64,000 bases of DNA from the NCBI RefSeq assembly GCF_964199755.1, contig NC_133901.1, positions 4,690,016-4,754,015 of the forward strand, in the 5' to 3' direction. Under the pieces are notes generated by a model. The model had not been told where the DNA came from. It did no database searches and was given only the letters and a program-made list of their open reading frames with translations. The stretch's first letter is position 1. Each line of letters begins with the position of its first letter. Positions 42,401 through 52,383 of the stretch are shown in pieces. The stretch comes from Larus michahellis. Taxonomy: Eukaryota > Chordata > Aves > Charadriiformes > Laridae. The position numbers and the translations under genes were made by a program.

Positions 42401-43019
42401 AGTCAGGCCAGTACTTTTAGGTACTCACACAAAGAAACGCAAATGAAAAACGAAATTACTAATATGGAGAGAGGCAGGCTTGTCCCCCCCCCTTTTATTC
42501 TACAAATATAGATGGGATAAACGGTTCATTACATTTAACTTCAAGCCGCACTACCTTAGCCAAAACCTTATTTAAATAGAACATTTCTGAGAACCGGGAA
42601 GGGCGGGGGAAAGGCAGAGGGGAGGGATGCAGATGTGGTCTTAACCTAAGAGAGGTTAAGCTTTTAAAAGACTTTTTTCTTTTTTCACTCCGTCTCCTGG
42701 TAGCATGCCATTTTAAAAAGGTGTCTGGCAAGCAAAATAAAAAGTTTCCAGGGTTTTCCTTCCCAAAGCCGCCCTCAGCCAAGAGCCGGGCGGGGAGGAC
42801 GGGGCCGGCAGAAGCCGCTGGCGCCTTTTCTCCAGCTTTTTCTCCAACATTCCCCCTGGATCCAGACATTTTGGGTGGAAGAGGAGGAGCCCCCCCACAC
42901 ACACACACCCTGGGATCTTCACCTGCCCGGCATCCCCCGGCCGGGCAAGCGGGGCCGCTCTCCCCGCCGGCTCCCGGGCACCCACCCGCCTCCTCCCGCC
43001 CCACGGGCACGGCTCCTCC

Positions 43020-43034
43020 GGGGGGGGGGGGGGG
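43020..43034 (+). repeat. G15 tract in CpG island
   Basis: Fifteen consecutive G on the plus strand, equal to a C15 tract in the FNDC3B pre-mRNA within intron 1. Length is often unstable in such tracts and hard to sequence. Confidence 0.94.
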
Positions 43035-43464
43035 CGGTGGAACCGCCGCCAGCCGCACACCCACGCGTGTCACCGCCGTCCCCACCACCCACCTCCCCCC
43101 GCATTTTTGTGTCCGTGGCCCCCCCCGGCCCCGCAGCCGCCACGGGGCGGCGGCGGACGGAGGCGGTGACAGCGGCCGGGCCGGCCGCCCCTCGGGATCG
43201 CCGGGCGGTGCTGGAGGGCCCGTCCCGCCGCCAGCCCCTCGCAGGGCCGCGGCGGGGCTGCCCCCGCCCGCCCCGAGCTCCCCGCCGAGGGGGCAGAGCG
43301 ACCGAGCGGGGCGCCGCCGCCACCGGGGACCGGAGAGGATGGACGGGGAAAGACGGGCAGCGAGAGAAACTTTCCGCCCCGTCCCGCCGCCGAACAAAAG
43401 AGCAGAGACCGGGAGCGGCGCCTCGGGGCGGGGGGGACGCGGCTCCCCGGGGCTGCCCACCGAA

Positions 43465-43522
43465 CCGAGCCGAGCCGAGCCGAGCCGAGCCGAGCCGAGC
43501 CGAGCCGAGCCGAGCCGAGCCG
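43465..43522 (+). repeat. (CCGAG)n pentanucleotide microsatellite, about 11.6 units
   Basis: A near-perfect tandem array of CCGAG, which reads (CTCGG)n/(GGCTC)n in the sense of FNDC3B. It begins 46 bp inside intron 1, after the exon 1 donor. One plus-strand frame through it reads as PSRAE repeats, but no supported gene uses that frame. Confidence 0.97.
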
Positions 43523-43624
43523 CGGGGCTCCCCGCCCGGCTACCCCATTCCCCCGGCGCGTCCTTACCTGGCGGAGGGGTGTTGCGGGGCGGCGGGCTGG
43601 GCCGGGCGCGGCGGTGAGTCCCGG

Positions 43625-43669
43625 CTAGCTGGAGCGAGTGCCAGGAGGGCTCGGCGGGGATTCCGCCAT
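43625..43669 (-). CDS. Upstream ORF, 14 codons, in FNDC3B exon 1
   Basis: ATG at 43,669 in a strong context (GACATGG, G at -3 and G at +4) encodes MAESPPSPPGTRSS and stops with TAG at 43,625, 57 nt before the exon 1 donor. It would be in the leader if transcription starts upstream of 43,669. It does not overlap the main start, so ribosomes could reinitiate downstream. A regulatory role is inference. The peptide resembles nothing I know. Confidence 0.45.
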   Translation of the reverse strand: MAESPPSPPGTRSS

Positions 43670-43670
43670 G

Positions 43671-43691
43671 TCAGTGATGTCGGCACCACAT
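43671..43691 (-). CDS. Upstream ORF, 6 codons, in FNDC3B exon 1
   Basis: ATG at 43,691 encodes MWCRHH and stops with TGA at 43,671, one base before the next upstream ATG. It counts only if the transcription start lies to its right, which the sequence alone cannot settle. Confidence 0.3.
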   Translation of the reverse strand: MWCRHH

Positions 43692-43807
43692 GGGGCCCGC
43701 CGGCGGCCCACGCTACCGCGCACTCTGGAGTAGAGGCTCCCGCCGAAAAGCCGGCTGAGGCGGGCGGGCGGGCGGCCCTGCTGCCCCCGCCCCGCCGAGC
43801 CGCCGCT

Positions 43808-43886
43808 CCGCCCCGCCCCGCCCCGGGACGGCCCCGCAGCCACCGCCCCGGCCCGGGCGGGGGGAGCCGTGAGGGGCCGGGGCGGG
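43808..43886. promoter_or_regulatory. Cluster of GC boxes (Sp1/KLF-type)
   Basis: Three overlapping CCGCCCC units occupy 43,808-43,826. CCGCCCC with GGGCGGGG follows at about 43,843-43,865, and GGGGCGGG at 43,879-43,886. They lie just upstream of the inferred exon 1 of FNDC3B, and no TATA box is seen. They would serve as core-proximal activator sites. Confidence 0.65.
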
Positions 43887-44214
43887 TCCCGGCCGCTGCC
43901 CAGTCAGGCGGCGCCGCATCGCTGTGAGGCCCCGCTGGCGGCCCGCGCCCGGCACCTCGCCGTTCCCCTCCCCGAGCTGCCGTTTCGACTCGTCCGCCCC
44001 CGGTTGCTCACGATTCATGCGTCGGTGCTTACTGCCAGGTATTGCCCCTGGAACATAAAGCGCCCACCGAGCCTGCCTCCCGCCCGTCAGCGGCCTCCAG
44101 GGTCCGGGCAGAGGTTGGTCCCAAAAATGCCATTTCTGACAGGGGAAGTCCCTCGTCCAGATAGTTTAAGGCTGGGATCTGGGTATGGTTCCTACGCGGT
44201 CCTGTGTGTCAGAG

Positions 44215-44713
44215 TCATGGAATGGTTTGGGTCGGAAGGGACCTTAAAGCCCATCCAGTGCCACCCCCTGCCCTGGGCAGGGACACCTCCCACCAGCCCA
44301 GGTTGCTCCAAGCCCCGTCCAGCCTGGCCTTGAACCCCTCCAGGGATGGGGCAGCCACAGCTTCTCTGGGCAACCTGGGCCAGGGGCTCACCACCCTTAC
44401 ACCAAAGAATTTCTTCACAATATCTCATCCAAATCTCCCCTCTTTCAGTTTAAAAACATTCCCCCTCATCCTATGGCTCGCCTCCCTGATCCAGAGTCCC
44501 TCCCCATCTCTCCTGTGGCCCCTTTAGGGACTGGAAGGGGCTGGAAGGTCTCCCCGGAGCATTCTCTTCTCCAGGCTGAACACCCCCAACTCTCTCAGCC
44601 TGTCCTCACAGCAGAGGGGCTCCAGCCCTACCAGCATCTCCGGGGCCTCCTCTGGACCCACTCCAACAGGTCCCTGTCCTTCTTATCTCGGGGGCCCCAG
44701 AGCAGGACCCCGC
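44215..44713 (-). mobile_element. CR1 LINE fragment next to the FNDC3B promoter
   Basis: The 3' end begins at TCATGGAATGGTTTGGGTCGG on the plus strand. The body then matches the CR1 3' half, with minus-strand pieces such as [17 protein letters not shown]. The coding frame breaks near 44,420. The 5' truncation falls near 44,713, where the match ends in the segment reading VLLWGPRDKKD. The element lies about 95 bp outside the right edge of the CpG island and is from the same subfamily as the copy at 1-475. Confidence 0.93.
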
Positions 44714-47700
44714 TAGGGGAGTACCTAGGGGGAAACTGTCCTCCTCTAGGCATCTGCTGTCGGTTGCTGCAAAGGCAAGACACCGATCTAGAAGAACCCT
44801 GGGTCCCATTGGTGTGGTCATTCCTATCTGTCCATCAACTGGGAGTGAGGAGGAGAAGTTTTAGGCAACGTTTTTCAGAGATGCTCTGACATATTAAATT
44901 GATGCATCCCAAAAGAAGAGAAGTTTATCCCCTGGCTCTGGAAGAAAGCCCCGAGGAACCACGGTGGTCATCTACCTCCCAGCACTGCATCCAAGCAATG
45001 TGGGAATCATGACTAGAGCTTTAATCTGGTTACAGGAAAAGCTTAAAATAGGACCTGGCCTCACCCACACCACAGATCACAGCCACGCTATGAAGGGTCT
45101 TTTGATCTGGCCATAGTCCTTTGGGTAGCTAACCTTCCTCAGCAAAAGCTCATCACTGTACCACTTGTGCTCTGCCTTCTCTCCATCACTATATTCTTCA
45201 ATGTTATTTTTCCTTACAGCTTTTCTCAGCGGTTGATCTACTTTATCCACCAGAGCAAGGTTTCCTTGCAGAAGCTAGAAAACCCCACGGAGTCTCAGGC
45301 AGCCCAGGTGTATTTTCATCAGCTTCCATTAAAATATCAACAGAAACATTTTTTTCCCATAGGACTCCTTGATGTTCGACTTCTTGTTGAAACTCACGCT
45401 ACAGAAAAATGGGTTTGGCATAAAAGTTTGGTAAAAACAAAACATCATGCCCAGCTAGGCTGTTTTGTTGGGTTTTTTTTCAAGTGATCAAAGCACAGAA
45501 AAATGAAAATAAAATTATCTGAAATAGGTAATTTCTACAAAAATAAATAATCAATATTTTCCCGTGGGAAAGATTTTTCAATGTAAAATGGTCAGCCAGC
45601 ACTGAAGTATTGTTCATCGTTAATTGCAAAAACTTTTGTAATGAGTAAAATCTAAAAGTAGAAAAATGTTTTGTTTTATTAGTGACCCAAAACACGCAGA
45701 CTTTTTGATGATCCTGGATTGAGTTACGGAGTCAGATGAGATTAATTATTCACTAGGGTGGTAAAGCCTTTACTTGGTCCTGCAGACAGTTTTGTGAAGG
45801 AAAAGACTGAGAAAAGGGACAGAGGGAGGGAGTGAAGACATTGCTTTAGAAAGGAAAAAAAGTCACTGACCCGAGTTGGGAAATGACAAAAAAAGATACA
45901 ATTTAAATGGAAGAGTAAACAAAACCAAACCAAAGAAAGCAAAATGAAAAGAAATGGAGGAGAAGAAGGAAATGAAACACAGGACTGATTTGTAGCTTTT
46001 CTGTCAGATGAGCCAGAGGAAGGTTAGGTCTGAGCGTGTTCCCATTTGGAGAGTCAAAACAGAGGCCCTGGGCACAGGGATATCTCCAGTCTTGCCTGAA
46101 ACCGCACAAGTGGCCATACTCATGAAAAATCGATCAATGGCAGCCTGGGCTTGGAGCAAACGCCTGCCTTCTCCTTGGAGGACTTTCTATTCAGCCGCTC
46201 TGCCCTGACGAACTGGAAGAGCAGATGTGGTTCACAGCAACTGTGAACTGGTTCCATGGAAATTGAGCATGGCATACAAATCGAGGGAGAGGGCAGGGGA
46301 GAGTGGAGCAAGGACCACTTTTCCTCAGAAAGTTCGTACATAACGTACATAACGGTAATTTCTTTAATGGTTTATACCCTGAGCCAGCTCATCTAGGAAG
46401 GGCATTAATCAGATCAGGAGGAAACGTCATCGTTTGCCCCTGGAAAAGGAAAAGGATTAGGTTAAGTGGTGACACAGCAGGAATGGACCCTGGAGAAAAT
46501 GACTGACCTAAACTGTCATCCAAATAAATACAGACCGAAGCCATGAACTTAACTTTTCTGTTTTGATGAGTCTGGGTTTTTTTTCAATAACATGCATATT
46601 TTTCTTTTATCACGGTGAGATCTTTCTGTTTATTCAGGAAGCAAGTGGCGTCAGAAACGCAATAGCGCGTCTCATCCGGCTCCCTTCCCACGTGTGCCTG
46701 TTGCAGAGGAGTGGGATGAAGGGATGATGCTGTCTCCGTCTTTGTCCTTTCTCTTGGATCCGTGTCCCCAGGACAGTCATTCCCAAGCTGCAGATGCACC
46801 AGAACCAGGCAGAAACCCCCAGCTCCTCTCCAGCAGGAATTGTTTAGCCATCACACAGTAACACTTTAAGCACTAGTGACTGGGGCTGGATCCAAACCAA
46901 TTCTAAATCCCGTATTCTGCCATCATCCCTGTCGGCCTTCCTGTCCCATTTGGTGACAAATTCCAGAGGGAAGCCTGTGCAAACTCTGTCCCTACAAGCA
47001 GGATGTGGCCTCGGAGATCAGACACCATTGACAAGGCTGCGAAGACGGTCTTTATTCTCACAGGATACTTTCCCTCAGGTTTCTGGTCGGTTTCGAGTTA
47101 AACTTTTACTGTTCCCACAAGCTGCATGTTCTGTATTCCGGAGGGCAGGCAGGCTGAGATCTTGGCATCGGTGCTGTTTGACAGTATACAGAGAATGCTT
47201 TGATTGATTTATTTGCTGAATACTGGTGGTTTTTTTCCCCTGGGGTGTACCGCCCTCAGTCATTTTTAATACCACGTAGCACCGGTATATAGGGTGGGTG
47301 GTTCTGCTCGAACACTGGCTGGACTGTGGCCGCAGGAGTTTTCTCTCCATGTGCATTATTACGGCTCTGAGCATCTGTAGGGTGGACTGGCTCCGGACTC
47401 GGTCTCTAACGGGTTGCATTTACCCATAGCAAGAGCTCCAGGCTCAGGCTGTTACTCTGAGGGCCAGCAGCATCTTGGATGGAGAACGAGAGACGAACTT
47501 GGCAAAAACCACCTTCGGTGACCCCTCGGCAGGCTGAGAGCGGGCACTGCAGCATTCCTCACCCGGACCTCGCTCTGCCAGGGAAGGAATCTGCGAGGTG
47601 GGAAGGGCAGGATGCTCAGAGCAAACGACTGGGTCTTCTCCTTACCAAAACATCTGGAACAAAATGATGTAGCGCCTCTCCTCCCTCCCCCTTGTGATCG

Positions 47701-47976
47701 CGTAACTTACACTTTCCACAGAATAAAGAAGGGACTACGTATTCTCTTTTTTCTTGGTAATAAACCCTTTCGGGGGCCCTTGTCTTTTTATGTATCATAA
47801 ACCATTAAAGTTAGTGCAATTTGAACAATTCGGTACTGAAAATCATACAGTCCTATCTGGTCACGGTAGTCTTCTCTCACTCTTTTATCTGAAAAAATGA
47901 AAGCTAAAGGCAGATTAGATTGTACAGATTAAAAGATATTGAATTCCTTCAGTCTTTACAATGTTTTATTTTCTAG

Positions 47977-48015
47977 ATACTGCCCGCGGAGACTGGCACA
48001 AGCAAGAAGATCTGG
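47977..48015 (+). other. Candidate small exon (plus strand), unproven
   Basis: The acceptor ATGTTTTATTTTCTAG precedes a 39-nt segment that ends at the donor CTGG|GTAAGC. The segment is GC-richer than its surroundings and contains CCCGCGG. It is 13 codons long and open in at least one frame. It could be an exon of a divergent transcript starting in the FNDC3B CpG island. Splice-like pairs this close together also arise by chance. Confidence 0.15.
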
Positions 48016-50676
48016 GTAAGCACAGTTCGTAGTTCATAACGGTCACTTTTTCTGCAGGGAATCCAAAATTCTGCAGGACGGTCTTTTTAAATAACTAGGG
48101 CATGTAAACATTAGCACGAACCAGGATTTCTATCTGTACCTCTCTATTTAGAGGAAATGAATGCCAGTTATTCACTGAGCATATATTCATGTTTTTGCAT
48201 TCATGAACTGACCGAGTTTGGGGAGCCGTTTGTATTCATGGTATTAATTAGAAGATTTTTCCCTTTTTAGGACACAGGTCTGTATTTCCCATGCTCAATA
48301 ACACGTGCAGAAACTAAGCTCCAAAAAAATCTTATTCTTGGGATAAGATCAAAGGACTAATTGCTGTAAGATTCTGAAATAAAAATTATCTGCCTCTCTT
48401 GGTATTGGAGTGCACGGTAACTTTGCATTGCCCATCAGTCTGTGATAAAACCAGTTACCTACTGGACATCCTTTTATTATGTTTAATGGGCAGGTCCTTA
48501 ATTTGGTCTTTGAATCTCTCAGACTACTACTAAGCAATAAATACGCACAGTCAGACTCGGCTAGAAGTCACAAAAGACCCAGGGACTTCACCAGGAGCTA
48601 GAAGAGGCCCTCTGAACGCCAGTGCCATTATTCTAAAGCTGTGATTTCTGACACAACAGTTGTTGTTGTTTGTCAGGGATATTATTCTATTAGTTGTTTC
48701 TTAAGCTTTACAAAGGCATCATGGAAAGAAAATGTTCCTGTGGCCCTCCCTTCCATGGGAAGCACCATTGTCTTTGTAATTTGTCTGCTTGCAAGCTGAG
48801 GACTTACACAGGGCATTTTTGACATTTTTTCATCTACGTTGGTTTTATAAGTTTAAATAAGTTCCCATCTGCCAAGAGCTTCCAAAGAGCATTGGCACTT
48901 AACCAATGCAAGAAGCTTGCCATGAAGATGACACACCAGTTATGCTTATTCCAAACAATAACTTCTGACCACTTCACCAGAAGAAAAGACTCTCATTTAT
49001 TGTCTCATAATCACGCATCTCTGCAGTGTTAGTTCCAGTTTTGCCAATGAGAAGGATGTTCCTTTGATATTTTACAAATATTTCAGTTAGATCTCCTTAA
49101 CACTGTGCAGTTCTTTGGCTCGTTACGTTTGCTTTGGTTTTGTTTTGTTGAAAGCTCTTGTTTCAGTTCATGCTCTAAAGAAAACAAAGCAGTATTGCTC
49201 GCATTGTTAAAGCCAAAAGTAGGGCCACAGAAAAAAAAATAATAAATGTTCTTCTTGGAAGATTTTGTAGATTGGTATTCATGAAACAGCTGGAGATGAA
49301 ACATACAGCACTAATCCTGTCCAGTTGCTCCTGGTCATGTTGCACATTCAGGAAATTCATAATTAGGTGGTTATATCCCCAGTGTTTCCCCTGCAGCACT
49401 CTTTACAACTAGCAATTTATCTTCCATCTTCTTGTTAAAAAAAAAAACAAAAACCAAAAACCAACAAAAACACAACTACAAAGGAAGAAGTGGGGGAGCA
49501 AATACAAGCAGGAATGACTTAAAAGATCCTTAATAGTTTGTTCTCACTGGAAAAAAGAATTAAAAATCAGATGTTGTCATTTCTGCACATACCAGCAAAC
49601 TTCTGCTGATCCATTGCCCTTTTCTATCACAGCCCTTTTCCTCTCCCCTGTATCTCCTTCCTCTTCACAGGATTTATTTTGCCAGTTAATTTTTTCTTTT
49701 TCCTTGCCAGTCATGCACCCCCTTTCCTGTAAAGGGCAGCCACACCTGACAAGTCAGAAATAAACACTTTAGTAAGTAAACATTTATTTTTCTTTCCTCA
49801 TGGAAGCACTATACATGGGGGTTTTGTTCCTACCTCCCTCCGAGGTTTCTAGTGAATTCCTAAGTAGTTTCTGCTCTTTATTTTGACTTCTGTAGTGGTA
49901 CCATGAAAGCCTTTCCCTGCACACTGGGAATCCTCATACCGCATGCTATAGACAGTGTTTTGTTAAAAATTCGTGTTCATTTTAAATCAATCAGTGTACA
50001 ACTTGAAGGATTTATCTTCTTTTCGTAGCTTTCAAATAGAACAGCCTTATCTACTGTTAATTACACACACATGCAATGTGGAGATTTTTGTATAGAGGGC
50101 AATCGATGAGAAATGTCACCAGCTTTGGAATTAAACCGTTACCAGTGACTCAGCAGGCTTGCTCTGGAATAGCAGAGCATTAAAAATAAGCTTTATAAAC
50201 AATCATTATTACTGATTTTTCCCCAAAGTAATTTAAAAAAGCACCCGGGAAAAAACAGAAAGAAGACTACTTAGATAACACTGCTAGTTAAAGTTCAGGA
50301 GTTTCCGTGCCTGTGATTAGGAAGCTCGGCAGCTCAGAAGCCAGGCTTTTCAGAGATTAAAAAAAACCAACCCACACCAATTTCATAATGCGTACAGTGA
50401 ACGCACAAGTCATTTTAAAACAACAAGAGAATCATAAACCCCTCTGGTGCTGGAATGGCAGTTCCAGACCCTGGATCAGGAGATGACCAGAAATGCCAGC
50501 GAGAAGTTAGGGAAGAGCTGACCCTCATCCTAGCCTTCCTCCCAACGCACCTTATCCAGGAGAGCCTCAGCCGCATTGTGATTTCCTCCTCCTTTCAGAG
50601 TTTTGCCAAGTGCATTTTCAGTCACAAATGCAGCAGAAACACACCTAGAAAGTGTCTTTTTTTTTTTTTTCCCTAG

Positions 50677-50995
50677 CCATCAGGAAGCATTTCCAGTTCC
50701 CATTCGTGCCCACATACAAATCCTCTTTGAGCACATCACAGAAATGCCTGATGATTTTCAAAGTAAGACAGAGCTCCTCAAAAGCTTTCTATATTTCCAA
50801 CAGAACAAGATCCTTTATGCCAGGTGGGAGGCCCTTCTGAAAGAAATATCACCAAGTTTCAATATATTATCCCAAAAAAATAAAGCGTGGAATGATTTAA
50901 GAAAATTTTGCATCTGATTCCTCTCCATCAATGACTCTTCCCAGAGCTTCCCCAAAACTGCATGCAAATAGGTAAAATATTGCTTTGAAAAGCAG
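50677..50995 (+). other. Candidate exon (plus strand), unproven
   Basis: A T14 tract followed by CCCTAG ends at 50,676. The perfect consensus donor CAG|GTAAGT begins at 50,996, giving a 319-nt segment. It is open in one frame for about 80 codons, with no motif I recognise, and then has stops, so a non-coding exon is more likely than a coding one. Confidence 0.2.
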
Positions 50996-51869
50996 GTAAG
51001 TTTTAAAAATTATTTACCAAGTCACTAACTTCTCCAGGCTTAAAAGGTGATGCATGAGATAATGTATCTATTTCATGTTGATAAATAATTGAGTCCAGAA
51101 TATAAGTGTTTTGGTATAGCCTTGGGAAAATCTCTTCAGCTAACTGTGCCTCAGGCTAGAATGATTTAAAGAAATAATGCTTATTTTACAAGTCTATTAC
51201 TGCTTTTATCCACAATAAATAGCCAGGCTTAACCTCTCCATCATACTGTCACACACACTATCACACCCAAATTCACCTTTAAAAAAATTTAACAAAGTGA
51301 TGACCTAAAGATCCCCAAAACCTGGAATTATTTTTGAGTAAGGGAGGAGCAATCGCCCGTATCATCGCGCTGTCTCCACTCCTGTCTCACTCTCTGCGCC
51401 CTGGCAGACCACAGAGCTGTTACAGAGGTGGAGGAATGATTGTAACATGTTAAAATAAGAAGGCAGGTGGATTCTTCACAAGTTGCTGCTGTTTTTTCTT
51501 TTAAGCCTTGAAGATTCTTGTGATTTAAACTGAAGTGACAGGAAGGCAAATGGAATAACTTTCATTACCCACACAATGATTATGAGAGGCTTAACTGACA
51601 TGTATTTATAAACATGCTCTGTGATCTCCAAAAGAAAGTTGTTACAGATGAAAGGTGCCATAAAAATGCCAATTATTCCTGTTACGATATAAATCTTATG
51701 CCATATACAATGAAGTTAAATATATATGATAGGCATTTTAGAAGGATTGACAAAGCTCTCATTTATGTATTTCAGATGTTTCTTATTCCCCTCTCCCCGC
51801 ATTACTTCAGCTTTAGAAATGGAGTTGGAAATAAAGAGCAATCTGCTTTGGGTTGCACTCTTCACCAAT

Positions 51870-52383
51870 TCATAGAATAGTTTGGGTCGGAAGGGACCTT
51901 TAAAGGTCATCTAGTCCAACCTCCCTGCCATAAGCAGGGACATCTTCAACTAGATCAGGTTGCTCAGAGCCCCGTCCAACCTGACCTGGAATGTTTCCAG
52001 GGATGGGGCATCAACCACCTCTCTGGGCAACCTGGGCCAGGGTTTCACCACCCTCAGTGTAAAAAATGTCTTCCTTATGTCTAGTCTAAATCTTCCCTCT
52101 TTTAGTTTGAAGCCATTACCCCTCGTCCTGTCGCAACAGGCCCTGCTAAAAAGTCTGTTTCCATCTTTGCTGTAGGCCCCCTTTAAGTATTGAAAGGCCG
52201 CTCTAAGGTCTCCCCGGAGCCTTCTCTTCTCCAGGGTGAACACCCCCAACTCTCTCAGCCTGTCCTCACAGCAGAGGGGCTCCAGCCCTCGGAGCATCTT
52301 CGTGGCTTCCAACAGGTCCATGTCCTTCTCATCTTGGAGGCTCCAGAGCTGGACGCAGTACTCAGTTGGGGTCTCATCACGGA
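51870..52383 (-). mobile_element. CR1 LINE fragment
   Basis: It begins with TCATAGAATAGTTTGGGTCGG, the reverse complement of a CR1 3' end. Minus-strand pieces are SLEKRRLRGDL, RTRGNGFKLKEGRF and WPRLPREVV. The frame is open for about 145 codons of the ORF2 C-terminus. The 5' truncation lies after GCAGTACTCAGTTGGGGTC. Its 3' region (GGTCATCTAGTCCAAC, CTTCAACTAGA) marks a subfamily different from the copies at 1 and 44,215 but shared with 55,958. Confidence 0.95.

Larger units (their letters stand above)
4384..43567 (-). other. FNDC3B: FNDC3B intron 1 (39.2 kb)
   Basis: This is the intron between the non-coding first exon and the ATG exon, bounded by CAG|GTAAGG at 43,567 and TTGCAG at 4,384. 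It is AT-rich, and apart from one doubtful SINE-like patch near 42.2 kb it has no CR1 copy or other interspersed repeat that I can recognise. It contains homopolymer and dinucleotide tracts, a few GC-richer patches (12.9-13.2, 21.4-21.95, 27.1-27.4 and 30.0-30.2 kb), one clean short hairpin (39,104-39,139) and a possible conserved element near 34.7 kb. Open frames up to 167 codons occur on both strands, but none resembles a known protein or has convincing splice sites, so I treat them as chance. Long first introns are usual for this gene. Confidence 0.85.
43568..43760 (-). other. FNDC3B: FNDC3B exon 1, non-coding (5' end approximate)
   Basis: The 3' boundary is set by CCGCCAG|GTAAGG, a consensus donor on the minus strand inside the CpG island. 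The exon has no start codon in frame with the FNDC3B coding region. It contains two short upstream ORFs (43,671-43,691 and 43,625-43,669). The 5' end is not visible; I place it between the upstream ORFs and the GC boxes that start at 43,808. The sequence GACATGGCGGA resembles a YY1-type downstream promoter site. I infer splicing to 4,383 from the exon order known for the gene. Confidence 0.7.
42765..44120. promoter_or_regulatory. FNDC3B: CpG-island promoter of FNDC3B
   Basis: About 1.35 kb of very GC-rich, CpG-dense DNA sits abruptly between AT-rich flanks. It contains GC boxes, a first exon with a consensus donor on the minus strand, and no TATA box in a suitable place. This is the usual form of a broadly expressed vertebrate promoter. 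A plus-strand donor (GCG|GTGAGT at 43,614) also lies inside, so transcription in both directions is possible. Long open frames through the island on both strands (up to about 350 codons) are products of GC-rich composition and are not called as genes. Confidence 0.9.
44714..51869. other. Intergenic DNA upstream of FNDC3B
   Basis: This is AT-rich sequence with no recognisable coding exon. It contains short homopolymers and one weak MIR-like patch near 51,115-51,180 (CCTTGGGAAAATCTCTTCAG followed by TGTGCCTCAG). Two plus-strand segments, 47,977-48,015 and 50,677-50,995, are flanked by good splice signals and are listed separately. Confidence 0.6.

Noticed and set aside
42495..43927. Long open frames (321 codons minus; 298 and 350 codons plus) through the CpG island
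   Set aside because: Low-complexity Pro/Arg/Gly/Ala frames on both strands of GC-rich DNA, where stop codons are rare. They cross the exon 1 donor and the pentanucleotide array and show no recognisable domain.
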